Shown: piece by piece, positions 44,726 through 53,817 of the stretch | Layout: each line of letters starts with the position of its first letter | Position numbering within the stretch: the stretch's first letter is position 1 | Source: a bacterium | GTDB lineage: Bacteria > Cyanobacteriota > Vampirovibrionia > Gastranaerophilales > Gastranaerophilaceae | DNA: 57,407 nucleotides | Assembly: GCA_017470245.1 (NCBI GenBank) | Contig: JAFUEV010000025.1 | Location: 1 to 57,407 of the forward strand | Direction: 5' to 3' | Translations under genes and position numbers: made by a program | Notes under the pieces: model-generated | Told to the model about the DNA's origin: nothing | Seen by the model: the letters and a program-made list of their open reading frames with translations, nothing else | The model's database searches: none

Positions 44726-47713
44726 TTATGTCCTTGCGACATCTTTTAATAATTCATTATATTCCTTTGAAGTTTTTAATTCTATATTTGTATTTAGAGC
44801 TTCAAAATGTTTTTTACCGCATTTAATCTTTATCTGTTCATTTGGCCTTGTTGTTTCTTCAATCAATTGCCCTTGCTTTCCTGATTTTGTTTCAAGAACA
44901 AAGTATATTTTATCTTTACCGTCACAATCAAGTAAAATAGCCCAATCGGGATTATATGTTCCTATTGGCGTTTGTATTTTAAACCAATCAGGAAGTTTTA
45001 TATACAATTTAATATCATCATTTTTTTCAAATTTATTTGCAAAATCTTCTTCATTTTGTGAATCCCATATTATATGAGAATATATGGATTTTTGAGTTTC
45101 CATTGTATTTTTTAAATATCCCGATATTTCTTCCGTTTCAAATAACTCTTGAGCATAATATTTATCATTACCTATTTTTGTATATTTAATACCGTCCACA
45201 ATAAAATCTTTCATCACATATTTTATATACTTTGAAACCTCTGACATATATATTTGCGGATTACGCTTAAAACCTTCAAGTGTATTACTTTGTAAAAGTA
45301 TTTCCACTATACTTTTTCGTGTCAGGTTTGTTTCATTTTGCAGATATGAAACAATATCAGGTAAAATTTGTTCGGTTTCTTCTATTTCTTTATACCTTAT
45401 TTGAGGAGCATCTTTATTATCATTTTTTATATTTACTCCGCCTTGATTTATTGTAAGTTTTGCTTTCGTTTCTTCTATCGTTGCTTTTTTTATTACAACA
45501 TTTTCATTTATTACTTTTGAACATTTTTTAATTAATTCACTACTGTCAAAACTTACATTATACTTTGTTTGCCATTTGATTTTATCCCAAAGTTCTTTAA
45601 ATTCAGGTGAAAGTTGTACTTTTTTATTTAATGTTATTTCAACTTTCTCATCTGCATTTTTAATGTTCAAAGAACCACAAGATTTTCTCAAAATAGAAGT
45701 GATTGCAAATCTTATATTTTCATACTTTTCAGGTATATTAACTTTATTTTCCTTTATAGCTTGCCTTAGGGTATCGGTTACAATACCTTTATCATCTATA
45801 TATGAATTTTGTTTGCAATATAAATACAATTCATTTGATTTTTCATATCCGAGACTTGCTTCTTCTCCGTTTTCTTTAAGGATTTGAATATTTGCAAATG
45901 AATGCACTTCAATAAGACCAAAAGTAATCCCTTCTTCTTGCTCAATTTCGGTTTGTAATTTTTGAGCAAACTCATCATAACTTTCATTTGCCATAATAGT
46001 AAGAGTATTTATATCAAAGCCTTTTAGACGTTCACCTTTTTGATTAACGCAAAGTCTTAATCCTCTACCTATTTCCTGTCTTTTTTTAATTACTTTATTT
46101 GTTTCATTCAACGTGCATATTTGAAAAACATTCGGATTATCCCAACCTTCTCTTAATGCGGAATGGGAAAAAATAAATTTTAACGGACATTCAAATGATA
46201 ATAACCATTCTTTATTTTTCATAATCGTATTGTAAGTATCATCATCTGTTTTTTCATTACCTTTAGTATCTTTTAACTTACCTTTTTTGTCCTTTGAAAA
46301 ATAACCGTCATGTAATTTCTCAACCGGAATCGTTAAATCTATATCATTAAATAAAGTTCTGTATTTAGGACGGGAAGAAACTTCATTATATAATTGTTCA
46401 AACCATTGAGCATATTTACCTTTTATAGGATTACCGTTTTCATCATAATCTCTGTAGTTTGCAACTTTATCAATAAAAAATAAGCTCAAAACCTTTATTC
46501 CTTGAGATTTTAATCTTAATTCTTTATTCAAATGTTCTTCAATAGTTTTTTTGATTTGTTGTTTTTTTAGGACATCATTATCAATATCGCCAAAAACTTT
46601 TCCTATTGTTAAAACTTCTTCTCTGTTTGTAAAATCAACGTATTCGTTATTTTTCTCGCAATAAATTTCATTTACAATATAACCGTCATATAGTTCTCTA
46701 CCTTTAGATTTTTCGTATAAATCAGTACCTTCTTTTACGGTTACGTTTTCACGTTTTATTTCACTGCCGTGTTTAACATCCATTTCTATTACCGCTGTTA
46801 TAGGACTCTTTTTATTATCAACCGAAATAAGTTTCATATATGCTTTATTGTGATAGTCTTTTGAAGCAAAACTTGCAACTTCTATTTGTTTTACGAGTTG
46901 CAAATCATAAGCATCAACCGCATCAAGTTTATATATCAAATTACTTTTTGTTCTAAAAGTAGCAGAATATCTGAAAATAACTTTAGGATTAAGTGTTTTT
47001 ATTGCAGCTTTTGCTTTTGCGGTATTATCAACAGATTGAGGTTCATCAATAATAACAAACGGGTTGGTTTGCTGAATAAGTGTAATAGGACACATACCGT
47101 TCAATTTATCGTTAGGGCGATGAATAATATTCGCATTATCAGGATTTCCGTCATCTTTTACCGTTTTGTTAAAAGAATCTATCGTAATTATCATTATTTG
47201 GATATCTGAGCTTGTAGCAAAACTTCTGACCTGTTCAAGGTTGGAACTGTCATATATAAAATAATCACAAACAGCATTATTATATATTTTTTTAAAGTGT
47301 TCCTGCATAATATCAAGCGATTTTTTTACACCTTCTTTAATCGCAACAGACGGAACTACAATAATAAACTTGGTAAAACCATATTGTTTGTTTAATTCAA
47401 AAATCGTTCTCAAATATACATAAGTTTTGCCTGTACCTGTTTCCATTTCTATATCAAACTCATAAGGTTCCGTTAATTCGGTCATTGCAAGCCCGTTGTG
47501 CATTTGTACTTTTTTGAGGTTATTAGCTAACTCTTCTTTTGTTAATTCCAGATAATTACCAATGCCGAGGTCATTATCAATAGTTCCCAAGTTTGATAGC
47601 CTTGAAATAACAGTAAAATTTGCCTGTCTTGGAGTCTGACTTTGAAATAAATCTACAACAGAATTTATTGCCGTTAACTGATAATCTAATTCTTTATCAA
47701 ATTGTAATTTCAT
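44726..47713 (-). CDS. Type III restriction enzyme, Res (helicase-nuclease) subunit
   Basis: Res cuts unmodified DNA when complexed with Mod, after ATP-dependent communication between two sites. The 995-residue protein has Walker A TGTGKT at residues 92-97, the DEPQ box at 223-226, a helicase C-half with HSALREGWDNPNVF and QEIGRGLRL, and a C-terminal PD-ExK nuclease: D923 in NPDWAILL and E941-T-K943 in VLETKSGK. All key motifs are intact, so it should be active. The gene starts ten bases after the proximal mod gene and is most likely co-transcribed with it. Confidence 0.95.
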   Translation of the reverse strand: MKLQFDKELDYQLTAINSVVDLFQSQTPRQANFTVISRLSNLGTIDNDLGIGNYLELTKEELANNLKKVQMHNGLAMTELTEPYEFDIEMETGTGKTYVYLRTIFELNKQYGFTKFIIVVPSVAIKEGVKKSLDIMQEHFKKIYNNAVCDYFIYDSSNLEQVRSFATSSDIQIMIITIDSFNKTVKDDGNPDNANIIHRPNDKLNGMCPITLIQQTNPFVIIDEPQSVDNTAKAKAAIKTLNPKVIFRYSATFRTKSNLIYKLDAVDAYDLQLVKQIEVASFASKDYHNKAYMKLISVDNKKSPITAVIEMDVKHGSEIKRENVTVKEGTDLYEKSKGRELYDGYIVNEIYCEKNNEYVDFTNREEVLTIGKVFGDIDNDVLKKQQIKKTIEEHLNKELRLKSQGIKVLSLFFIDKVANYRDYDENGNPIKGKYAQWFEQLYNEVSSRPKYRTLFNDIDLTIPVEKLHDGYFSKDKKGKLKDTKGNEKTDDDTYNTIMKNKEWLLSFECPLKFIFSHSALREGWDNPNVFQICTLNETNKVIKKRQEIGRGLRLCVNQKGERLKGFDINTLTIMANESYDEFAQKLQTEIEQEEGITFGLIEVHSFANIQILKENGEEASLGYEKSNELYLYCKQNSYIDDKGIVTDTLRQAIKENKVNIPEKYENIRFAITSILRKSCGSLNIKNADEKVEITLNKKVQLSPEFKELWDKIKWQTKYNVSFDSSELIKKCSKVINENVVIKKATIEETKAKLTINQGGVNIKNDNKDAPQIRYKEIEETEQILPDIVSYLQNETNLTRKSIVEILLQSNTLEGFKRNPQIYMSEVSKYIKYVMKDFIVDGIKYTKIGNDKYYAQELFETEEISGYLKNTMETQKSIYSHIIWDSQNEEDFANKFEKNDDIKLYIKLPDWFKIQTPIGTYNPDWAILLDCDGKDKIYFVLETKSGKQGQLIEETTRPNEQIKIKCGKKHFEALNTNIELKTSKEYNELLKDVART

Positions 47714-47723
47714 ATTTAACCTC

Positions 47724-49697
47724 TTAAACCGTAATAAAATCTTTTATACCTGCAACACGAAGCGTTTCTTTTATGTTTGTTTTAACGGAATCCGTTGCAA
47801 AACCGTTATCCTTAAATACAACTACAGGTTCAACCATGTCATTTTCTTTTGTCATTTCAACTATTTTATCTGCTATTTCCTGTGTTATATCATCATCCAT
47901 ACAAACAAACATAGCACCGTTGCCTATTGTATATATGATTTTTTCGTCTAATTTTATTTCTTTAACGGGATATGTCAATTCAAGACCACATTTTAGCATT
48001 ACTTCATACAATATATCTTCTTGTGTTCTGCCTTCAACATAATTAAATATACTTTGTTGCAACTCATTTGCTATATTTTCACTATTACCTACCCATTTTT
48101 TTATATTTGATGTATCAAGTTTAAATACTTTAAATCCTATATCAGGAACTTGTTTTGGAGATGTACCTATTTTTAATTGTATATTTCCGTTTTCAATTTC
48201 TTGTTTTATTTTCTCACCGGTCTTTCTTATACGTTCTTTACCTATCTCGCAAATATTATTATATCCGTCTTCAAACGCTTTTTCACAACCTTTACGTGCC
48301 TTTTTTGCTCCGTTTTGCATTTTATAAGTTAATTCCGGCAGCTGCACCATTATAAATTTTCTTGTTCCGCCATCTTCCGCATTTAATTGCATAATAGAAT
48401 GAGCCGTTGTAGAAGTTCCGGAAAAGAAATCCAAAACAATTGCATCCGGAGAATTATACAGAAATGCTTTTGCCAATAATTTTATTAACCCTGACGGTTT
48501 TGCATAATCAAAATAATTAGCACCCAATATTTTTGTTTGTTCTGCCTCAGCATCTTCATTTGTTGCTATATCATAATGCTTAATTGATAATAAATTATGC
48601 ATTTTTTTTATTTCTCCGCCCTCTTTAACAAGATTAGGGCGAAAAGGGATTTTACTTATTACTATTTCTTCTTTGTTATTAACCATTTCATCAAGTGCAC
48701 TCTGTGAATATCGCCATTCACCCTCAAGCACAAATTCATTTTTATTAACCCCGTCTTTTATTTCAAGCTGTGTAAGGAGTTTTGTTATAATATTACCGCC
48801 TGACATATCCTGAGGTTTAATAATACAATCCTTCATATCAAATTTAACACTACCTGAAGGGAAAATCAGTTTTTTTACTCCGTTACCTGCATTATTAAAG
48901 GGATATTTTTTACCTGCCTCCGTCAAATCAACAGAAAAAGCGCCTGTTTTATTTCTATCTTTTGCAAAACACAAGATATACTCGGTTTTAGTACCTAAGT
49001 TTTTATTTAAAAATGATGGTTTATCCTTCTTTTCCCAAATAAAAGTAGTTATAAAATTGGCTTCTCCAAAAATTTCATCAACTATTTTTTTTAGATTTGC
49101 ATATTCATCATCATCTATTGAAATAAAAATAACTCCATCAGGTGCTAAAAGGTTTCTTGCCAATTTTAATCTGGGATACATCATATTTAGCCAGTTTGTA
49201 TGATATCTTCCGTCTTTCTCCGAATTAGTAGAAATATCATTACCCTCTGCATCAATCTGTCCCGTTATTTTTTTATAGTTTTCCAGACTTTCTTTAAAAT
49301 CATCATTATAAACAAAATCATTTCCTGTATTATACGGGGGATCTATATATATCATCTTTATTTTTTTATGATAGGATTTTTGCAAAAGTTTTAATACTTC
49401 AAGATTATCTCCTTCAATATATAGATTTTGGGTTGTATCCCAATTTTTACTCTCTATTTTACAAGGACGTAATGTTCCTGTTGTCGGTGTTTGAGCAAAT
49501 TTAACAGCTAAATGTTTTCCAAACCAACTGAAATTATACCTTTCATTACTCGGAGTTATATAGTTTCCCAATAAATTTTGGAGTTTTTCAAAATCTATTT
49601 TGCCATCCTCCACTATATTAGGGAATATTTCTTTTAATTTTTCTATATTTTCCGCAACTATATCTAAACTTTGACCGTTTAATTCTTTTTCTTTCAT
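47724..49697 (-). CDS. Type III DNA methyltransferase, Mod subunit (copy 1)
   Basis: Mod methylates adenine N6 and sets the target sequence for Res. The 657-residue protein has the catalytic DPPY at 119-122, preceding the SAM-binding motif DFFSG at 423-427, the beta-class order typical of type III enzymes. Residues 1-210 and the last 135 are very like copy 2. The middle (about 215-420) differs and should hold the target-recognition domain. The two copies therefore probably read different sequences. It starts 16 bases after copy 2 ends. No simple-sequence tract that would cause phase variation was seen. Confidence 0.95.
   Translation of the reverse strand: MKEKELNGQSLDIVAENIEKLKEIFPNIVEDGKIDFEKLQNLLGNYITPSNERYNFSWFGKHLAVKFAQTPTTGTLRPCKIESKNWDTTQNLYIEGDNLEVLKLLQKSYHKKIKMIYIDPPYNTGNDFVYNDDFKESLENYKKITGQIDAEGNDISTNSEKDGRYHTNWLNMMYPRLKLARNLLAPDGVIFISIDDDEYANLKKIVDEIFGEANFITTFIWEKKDKPSFLNKNLGTKTEYILCFAKDRNKTGAFSVDLTEAGKKYPFNNAGNGVKKLIFPSGSVKFDMKDCIIKPQDMSGGNIITKLLTQLEIKDGVNKNEFVLEGEWRYSQSALDEMVNNKEEIVISKIPFRPNLVKEGGEIKKMHNLLSIKHYDIATNEDAEAEQTKILGANYFDYAKPSGLIKLLAKAFLYNSPDAIVLDFFSGTSTTAHSIMQLNAEDGGTRKFIMVQLPELTYKMQNGAKKARKGCEKAFEDGYNNICEIGKERIRKTGEKIKQEIENGNIQLKIGTSPKQVPDIGFKVFKLDTSNIKKWVGNSENIANELQQSIFNYVEGRTQEDILYEVMLKCGLELTYPVKEIKLDEKIIYTIGNGAMFVCMDDDITQEIADKIVEMTKENDMVEPVVVFKDNGFATDSVKTNIKETLRVAGIKDFITV
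47734..48132. repeat. About 400-base direct repeat, copy in mod 1 3' end
   Basis: It aligns without gaps with 49724-50122 at a constant offset of 1990 bases. Positions 48019-48132 (114 bases) and 47734-47813 (80 bases) are identical to their partners; scattered changes lie between. It encodes the shared Mod C-terminus. Confidence 0.9.
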
Positions 49698-49713
49698 TTA
49701 TTAACTTTCTTTA

Positions 49714-51627
49714 TTATATTGTTATAAAATCTTTTATACCTGCAACACGAAGCGTTTCTTTTATGTTTGTTTTAACGGAATCCGTTGCAAAACCGTTATC
49801 CTTTAATACAACTACAGGTTCAACCATGTCATTTTCTTTTGTAAGCGAAACTATTTTATCCGCTACTTCCTGTGTTATATCATCATCCATACAGACAAAC
49901 ATAGCACCGTTGCCTATTGTATATATGATTTTTTCGCCTAATTTTATTTCTTTAACAGGATAAGTTAAATCAAGACCGCATTTCAGCATTACCTCATACA
50001 ATATATCCTCTTGTGTTCTGCCTTCAACATAATTAAATATACTTTGTTGCAACTCATTTGCTATATTTTCACTATTACCTACCCATTTTTTTATATTTGA
50101 TGTATCAAGTTTAAATACTTTATAACCTATATCCAAATCGTTAATTGAATTTGATTGTGCCTTTATTTTTTCACCTGCAATATCTATACGTTTTTCACCT
50201 ATATCACAGATTGTTTTATAGCCTTGTTTAGAGGCTTCCGTATTTTCATTCAACAATTCCGGCAATTGTACCATAATATATCTTCTGCTTCCGCCATCTT
50301 CCGCATTTAGTTGCATACAAGCATGAGCGGTCGTTGATGAACCCGAAAAGAAATCCAAAATAATATCATTGTTATTCGTACCGACTTTTATTAAATCTTT
50401 TAACAAAGTTACAGGTTTAGGAAACGAGAAGATTTTACCCTTAAACAATTCTTCTACCTCAGCAGTACCTCTCCTGCTTGAATATGCTTTGTCTAAAAGT
50501 AAACTTCTTATTATTTTTTCGGAATGGCGCATTTTTTGAACAATTCTGTATTCATTTTCTTCAGTCTTATAACCAATTATTTCTTTATTCAAATTTTCAT
50601 TAGACTTATCTTTTCCCCAACGCCAAACAAATTGAACATTATTTTTTAAAGATTTTGGCGGATAAATTTCAATAGCACCTTCTCTTTTTTGCAAACCTAT
50701 TTCATAAAAGTTATTTCCCAATGGCTTATCCGTATACAAATAGAAAGGATAATACAAATTAGGACGATTTAAGGGAGTAAAAGCTTCATTACTGTTATAT
50801 AAAGGGTGAATATTATAACCGCCTTTGTCATCGGAGTATTTAAATGTTTTATTTTCATCCGGCAGCATATTAGTTGTAGTATATGCTGAATTTTTTGAAT
50901 AAAATAAAACAAATTCATGCATTTTACCTATATGTCCGTAATCACGAGCATTTGGCGTTGAATTAACTATAAATAAGCCCTGACAATTATCCTCACCAAA
51001 AATTTCATCACATAATTTTCTTAAATTATTTACTTCATTATCATCAATAGAAATAAAAATAACACCGTCATCCGAAAGCAGATTTTTAGCAAGTTTTAAT
51101 CTGGGATACATCATATTTAACCAGTTTGTATGATATCTTCCGTCTGAATTTGAATTTGTAGAAATATTTTTTCCTTCTTCATCCGTTTGTCCGGTTATTT
51201 TTTTATAGTTATCAATATTATCTTTAAAATCATCATTGTATACAAAATCGCTACCTGTATTGTAAGGAGGATCAATATATATCATCTTTATTGCATTGTG
51301 ATATGATTTTTGCAAAAGTTTTAATACTTCAAGATTATCACCTTCAATATAAATATTTTTTGTATTATCCCAACTTTTACTCTTTTCTTTACAAGGACGC
51401 AGAGTTCCTGTTGTCGGAGTTTGAGCAAACCTTAATGCGGCACTTTTACCATGCCAGCTAAAATTATACCTTTCATTACTTTTATCAATATAATTGCCGA
51501 ATAAATTACAAAACTTTTCATAATCAATTTTGCCATCTGAAAAGACTTCCGGAAAAACGGATTTCAACTTTAAAATATTATCACCTATAATATCTATACT
51601 CTGACCGTTTAAAACATATTCATTCAT
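49714..51627 (-). CDS. Type III DNA methyltransferase, Mod subunit (copy 2)
   Basis: This second Mod has 637 residues, with DPPY at 119-122 and a DFFSGSSTTAHA SAM motif near residue 425. The N-terminal 210 residues and the C-terminal 135 are closely similar to copy 1, while the central segment (from about VNSTPNARDYGHIG on) is unrelated in sequence. It is the promoter-proximal gene of the mod2-mod1-res unit. It could serve the same Res with a second specificity or act as a protective solitary methylase. All catalytic motifs are intact. Confidence 0.95.
   Translation of the reverse strand: MNEYVLNGQSIDIIGDNILKLKSVFPEVFSDGKIDYEKFCNLFGNYIDKSNERYNFSWHGKSAALRFAQTPTTGTLRPCKEKSKSWDNTKNIYIEGDNLEVLKLLQKSYHNAIKMIYIDPPYNTGSDFVYNDDFKDNIDNYKKITGQTDEEGKNISTNSNSDGRYHTNWLNMMYPRLKLAKNLLSDDGVIFISIDDNEVNNLRKLCDEIFGEDNCQGLFIVNSTPNARDYGHIGKMHEFVLFYSKNSAYTTTNMLPDENKTFKYSDDKGGYNIHPLYNSNEAFTPLNRPNLYYPFYLYTDKPLGNNFYEIGLQKREGAIEIYPPKSLKNNVQFVWRWGKDKSNENLNKEIIGYKTEENEYRIVQKMRHSEKIIRSLLLDKAYSSRRGTAEVEELFKGKIFSFPKPVTLLKDLIKVGTNNNDIILDFFSGSSTTAHACMQLNAEDGGSRRYIMVQLPELLNENTEASKQGYKTICDIGEKRIDIAGEKIKAQSNSINDLDIGYKVFKLDTSNIKKWVGNSENIANELQQSIFNYVEGRTQEDILYEVMLKCGLDLTYPVKEIKLGEKIIYTIGNGAMFVCMDDDITQEVADKIVSLTKENDMVEPVVVLKDNGFATDSVKTNIKETLRVAGIKDFITI
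49724..50122. repeat. About 400-base direct repeat, copy in mod 2 3' end
   Basis: This is the partner of 47734-48132. Homologous exchange between the two would remove one 1990-base unit and leave a single chimeric mod gene in frame. Confidence 0.9.
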
Positions 51628-51739
51628 TTATATATAACCTTAAATACTCTGCAATGTTAATAATAATCCAATACAACATCATTTTAGGACGGAGTTATTT
51701 ATTTAATAGTTATATAATAACATTACAGTCTTATTAAGG

Positions 51740-51964
51740 CTAATCTTTAAAATCAAAAAAATGTTTGGGAGGTACTTCAAGAACATCACAAATTCTTAAA
51801 AACAGATGTATGCTTAAACCACGTTTTGCAGTTTCAACTTTAGCAAGATGTTCACGAGAAATATCCAAAATATCAGCCAGTTCATTTTGTGAAAATTTTT
51901 TAGCTTTTCTGACTTTTGCTATATTTTTACCTAATTGTATAAATCTTTTATCGCTATAATCCAT
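51740..51964 (-). CDS. XRE-family helix-turn-helix regulator
   Basis: The 74-residue protein is almost entirely a Cro/C1-type HTH: GKNIAKVRKAKKFSQNELAD, the recognition helix region SREHLAKVETAKRG, and SIHLFLRICDVLEVPPKHFF. Its size and place, 112 bases upstream of the first mod gene on the same strand, fit a controller protein of a restriction-modification system. The role is inferred from position. It diverges from the phosphatase gene at 52056. Confidence 0.88.
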   Translation of the reverse strand: MDYSDKRFIQLGKNIAKVRKAKKFSQNELADILDISREHLAKVETAKRGLSIHLFLRICDVLEVPPKHFFDFKD

Positions 51965-52042
51965 ATCTGTATTGTGATACAGAACAAGTTATATGTATAT
52001 AGTCTTATAGTTCACATACAAATTACAATATAATTTTTTTGC

Positions 52043-52048
52043 TATAAT
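52043..52048 (+). promoter_or_regulatory. -10 element directly before the phosphatase gene (leaderless candidate)
   Basis: A perfect TATAAT ends seven bases before the ATG at 52056, and no ribosome site is seen. A start point about seven bases after the hexamer would fall on or next to the start codon. Confidence 0.45.
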
Positions 52049-52055
52049 AACTATT

Positions 52056-52721
52056 ATGACTGAATATATAGTAATTTTTGATTTAGACGGGACTTTATTA
52101 AACACCTTGGATGACTTACATATTTGTTTCAATTATGCAATAGAAAAATCAGGTTATCCAAAGCGTACTATAAAAGAAATAAGAAGTTTTGTAGGCAACG
52201 GAATCAGAAAAGCCATTGAGCGTGCACTTCCTTCAGATGTTAGTACAGATGAAATAAATAAAATAGTATCTGATTTTAAAATATATTATATTGAACACAT
52301 GCTTGAGCACACAAAGCCTTATGACGGAATTATAGATATGTTACACGAACTAAAACAAAAAGGTTGCAAAATAGGTGTTGTATCAAATAAATATGATGAT
52401 GCAGTAAAAAAGCTATGCAAAATGTATTTTGGGGATTTGGTCGAATATGCGGTAGGTGAAGGATATGGAATAGCCAGAAAACCTGCACCTGACGGGCTAA
52501 ACAAATGTATTAATGAATTGAGTATTGGTTGCAAGAATATAATTTATATTGGAGATTCCGAAGTAGACATACAAACGGCTAAAAATGCCAATATACCTTG
52601 TATTAGTGTACTATGGGGATTTAAAGATAAAGATTTTTTAATTAAAAACGGAGCAAAGATTTTTGCAGAGAAACCAAAAGATATAATAAAAATAATTGAA
52701 AAAAAAATATATTTAGAATAG
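52056..52721 (+). CDS. gph: HAD-family phosphatase, phosphoglycolate phosphatase-like
   Basis: The 221-residue protein of the haloacid dehalogenase superfamily has motif I FDLDGTLLNT with nucleophile D9 and acid D11, a helical cap (about 15-85), motif II VVSNKYD, motif III Lys in ARKPAPDG, and motif IV YIGDSEVDIQTAKNA. The cap type and length fit phosphoglycolate phosphatases, which clear 2-phosphoglycolate from DNA repair. Other small phosphomonoesters or pyrophosphate are possible substrates. A tRNA gene follows after 24 bases. Confidence 0.85.
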   Translation: MTEYIVIFDLDGTLLNTLDDLHICFNYAIEKSGYPKRTIKEIRSFVGNGIRKAIERALPSDVSTDEINKIVSDFKIYYIEHMLEHTKPYDGIIDMLHELKQKGCKIGVVSNKYDDAVKKLCKMYFGDLVEYAVGEGYGIARKPAPDGLNKCINELSIGCKNIIYIGDSEVDIQTAKNANIPCISVLWGFKDKDFLIKNGAKIFAEKPKDIIKIIEKKIYLE

Positions 52722-52745
52722 AATAAAACGAGAGCGATGCAAAAT

Positions 52746-52831
52746 GCCGGAGTGGCGAAATTGGTAGACGCATCAGACTCAAAATCTGACGCAGCTCACC
52801 CTGCGTGCCGGTTCGAGTCCGGCCTTCGGCA
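52746..52831 (+). tRNA. tRNA-Leu (anticodon CAA)
   Basis: The 86-base gene has a class II long variable arm. The acceptor arms GCCGGAG and CTTCGGC pair over seven bases with one G-T wobble, followed by the discriminator A. The anticodon stem TCAGA/TCTGA encloses the loop CTCAAAA, giving anticodon CAA for UUG. The T arm reads CCGGTTCGAGTCCGG. CCA is not encoded. Confidence 0.96.
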
Positions 52832-52833
52832 AA

Positions 52834-52864
52834 TAAAAAACACCCACTTAGGGTGTTTTTTTAT
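52834..52864 (+). terminator. Terminator after tRNA-Leu
   Basis: AAACACCC, an ACTTA loop and GGGTGTTT form a stem followed by a T-run. It begins within a few bases of the tRNA 3' end. Confidence 0.9.
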
Positions 52865-53040
52865 TATATCAAATTGCATTTGCAGCTTGATGTAAAATTG
52901 GTGCATATTACAAATTTTCGGACAGTTATATATTTCATATAAACGCAACATTTATACTCTTTTTGCAAAATTGAAAATTTATATAATATATGCTATATTA
53001 CTATCTGCACATAGCTTTTCTGTATGTCGGGGAAATTTCA

Positions 53041-53763
53041 ATGTTTATATTTAAAAGAAATTTAATATATATTTCATTTTTTAGTTTAATGTTTTTAACT
53101 GTTCAAAGAGCATATTCTTATGTTTCAAATTTCCATGACGGTTACATTAAATATGGTATTTATCATTGTGTTAAAGATGGTAGAACGTGTGATTTAGAGA
53201 GGTATGAGGGGCATTATTCAATGCAAGGTGATGCCTGTCCATTATTTGATGCCAAAAGGAGTTTTGAAGAAAATGACAAAAATTCAATTGAGTTTTTTAA
53301 TTCTAAATATTGTCAATATACTCCTACTAATGTAAAAAAATATCGTTGCAAAAACGGTCATAGCTATACAACTGTTTTTACAAAAGACGGACAAGTTATA
53401 TCAGCAGGTAATGAGAAAAACAAAGAAAGTGAATATCTTCAAAAGTTTTACAATCCAAATAATTGTACAGAAGAAGTAATGATGGGTGATAATCCTGACC
53501 CCTATAAGACAACAACAACAAATAATAATGAAATAAATACAACAAGGCTACTTATAAAAGAAGAAACAGAACCTATTTACAATGAAATAAATTTTTTAAA
53601 AGAAGAAATTGAATCATTATACAAAGAAATACGTTTTTTAAAGAATGAAAATAATTCACAAAAGATATGCTTACAATACTTATTTATTATTCTGGTAATT
53701 GTTTTTATGGTTGCATTACGAGCTTTATTTAAGTCCAATAATAATCCGGACAATAAGTTATAG
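53041..53763 (+). CDS. Secreted/anchored Cys-containing protein, unknown function
   Basis: The start is set at the ATG at 53041 with a CGGGGA ribosome site, giving about 240 residues; an earlier in-frame ATG at 52990 has none. An N-terminal signal-like helix (about 5-25) is followed by a domain with roughly eight Cys (about 40-150, including IYHCVKDGRTC, GDACPLF, KYCQY, and YRCKNG) likely to be disulfide bonded. A Thr/Asn-rich linker leads to a coiled-coil-like stretch with the repeated EEIESLYKEIRFLK-type heptads, and a C-terminal membrane helix (about 213-232) follows. The domain would face the outside. No family is recognised. Confidence 0.7.
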   Translation: MFIFKRNLIYISFFSLMFLTVQRAYSYVSNFHDGYIKYGIYHCVKDGRTCDLERYEGHYSMQGDACPLFDAKRSFEENDKNSIEFFNSKYCQYTPTNVKKYRCKNGHSYTTVFTKDGQVISAGNEKNKESEYLQKFYNPNNCTEEVMMGDNPDPYKTTTTNNNEINTTRLLIKEETEPIYNEINFLKEEIESLYKEIRFLKNENNSQKICLQYLFIILVIVFMVALRALFKSNNNPDNKL

Positions 53764-53817
53764 TTTTACTATATTTTAAAATAAGCCCAAAATAGTAATC
53801 AAATTTTTAAAGTAACA

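Noticed and set aside
47724..51627. Phase-variation tract in the mod genes
   Set aside because: Type III mod genes of some pathogens switch by simple repeats, but no tandem short repeat or long homopolymer that would shift the frame was seen in either gene.
44726..52831. Integration of the restriction locus at tRNA-Leu
   Set aside because: The tRNA is near, but it is intact, lies beyond an intervening phosphatase gene, and no second copy of its 3' end or integrase gene was found in the window.
52868..52891. Imperfect inverted repeat (ATCAAATTGCA/TGCAGCTTGAT) downstream of the tRNA terminator
   Set aside because: It has mismatches, is not followed by a T-run, and no gene or site nearby gives it a role.
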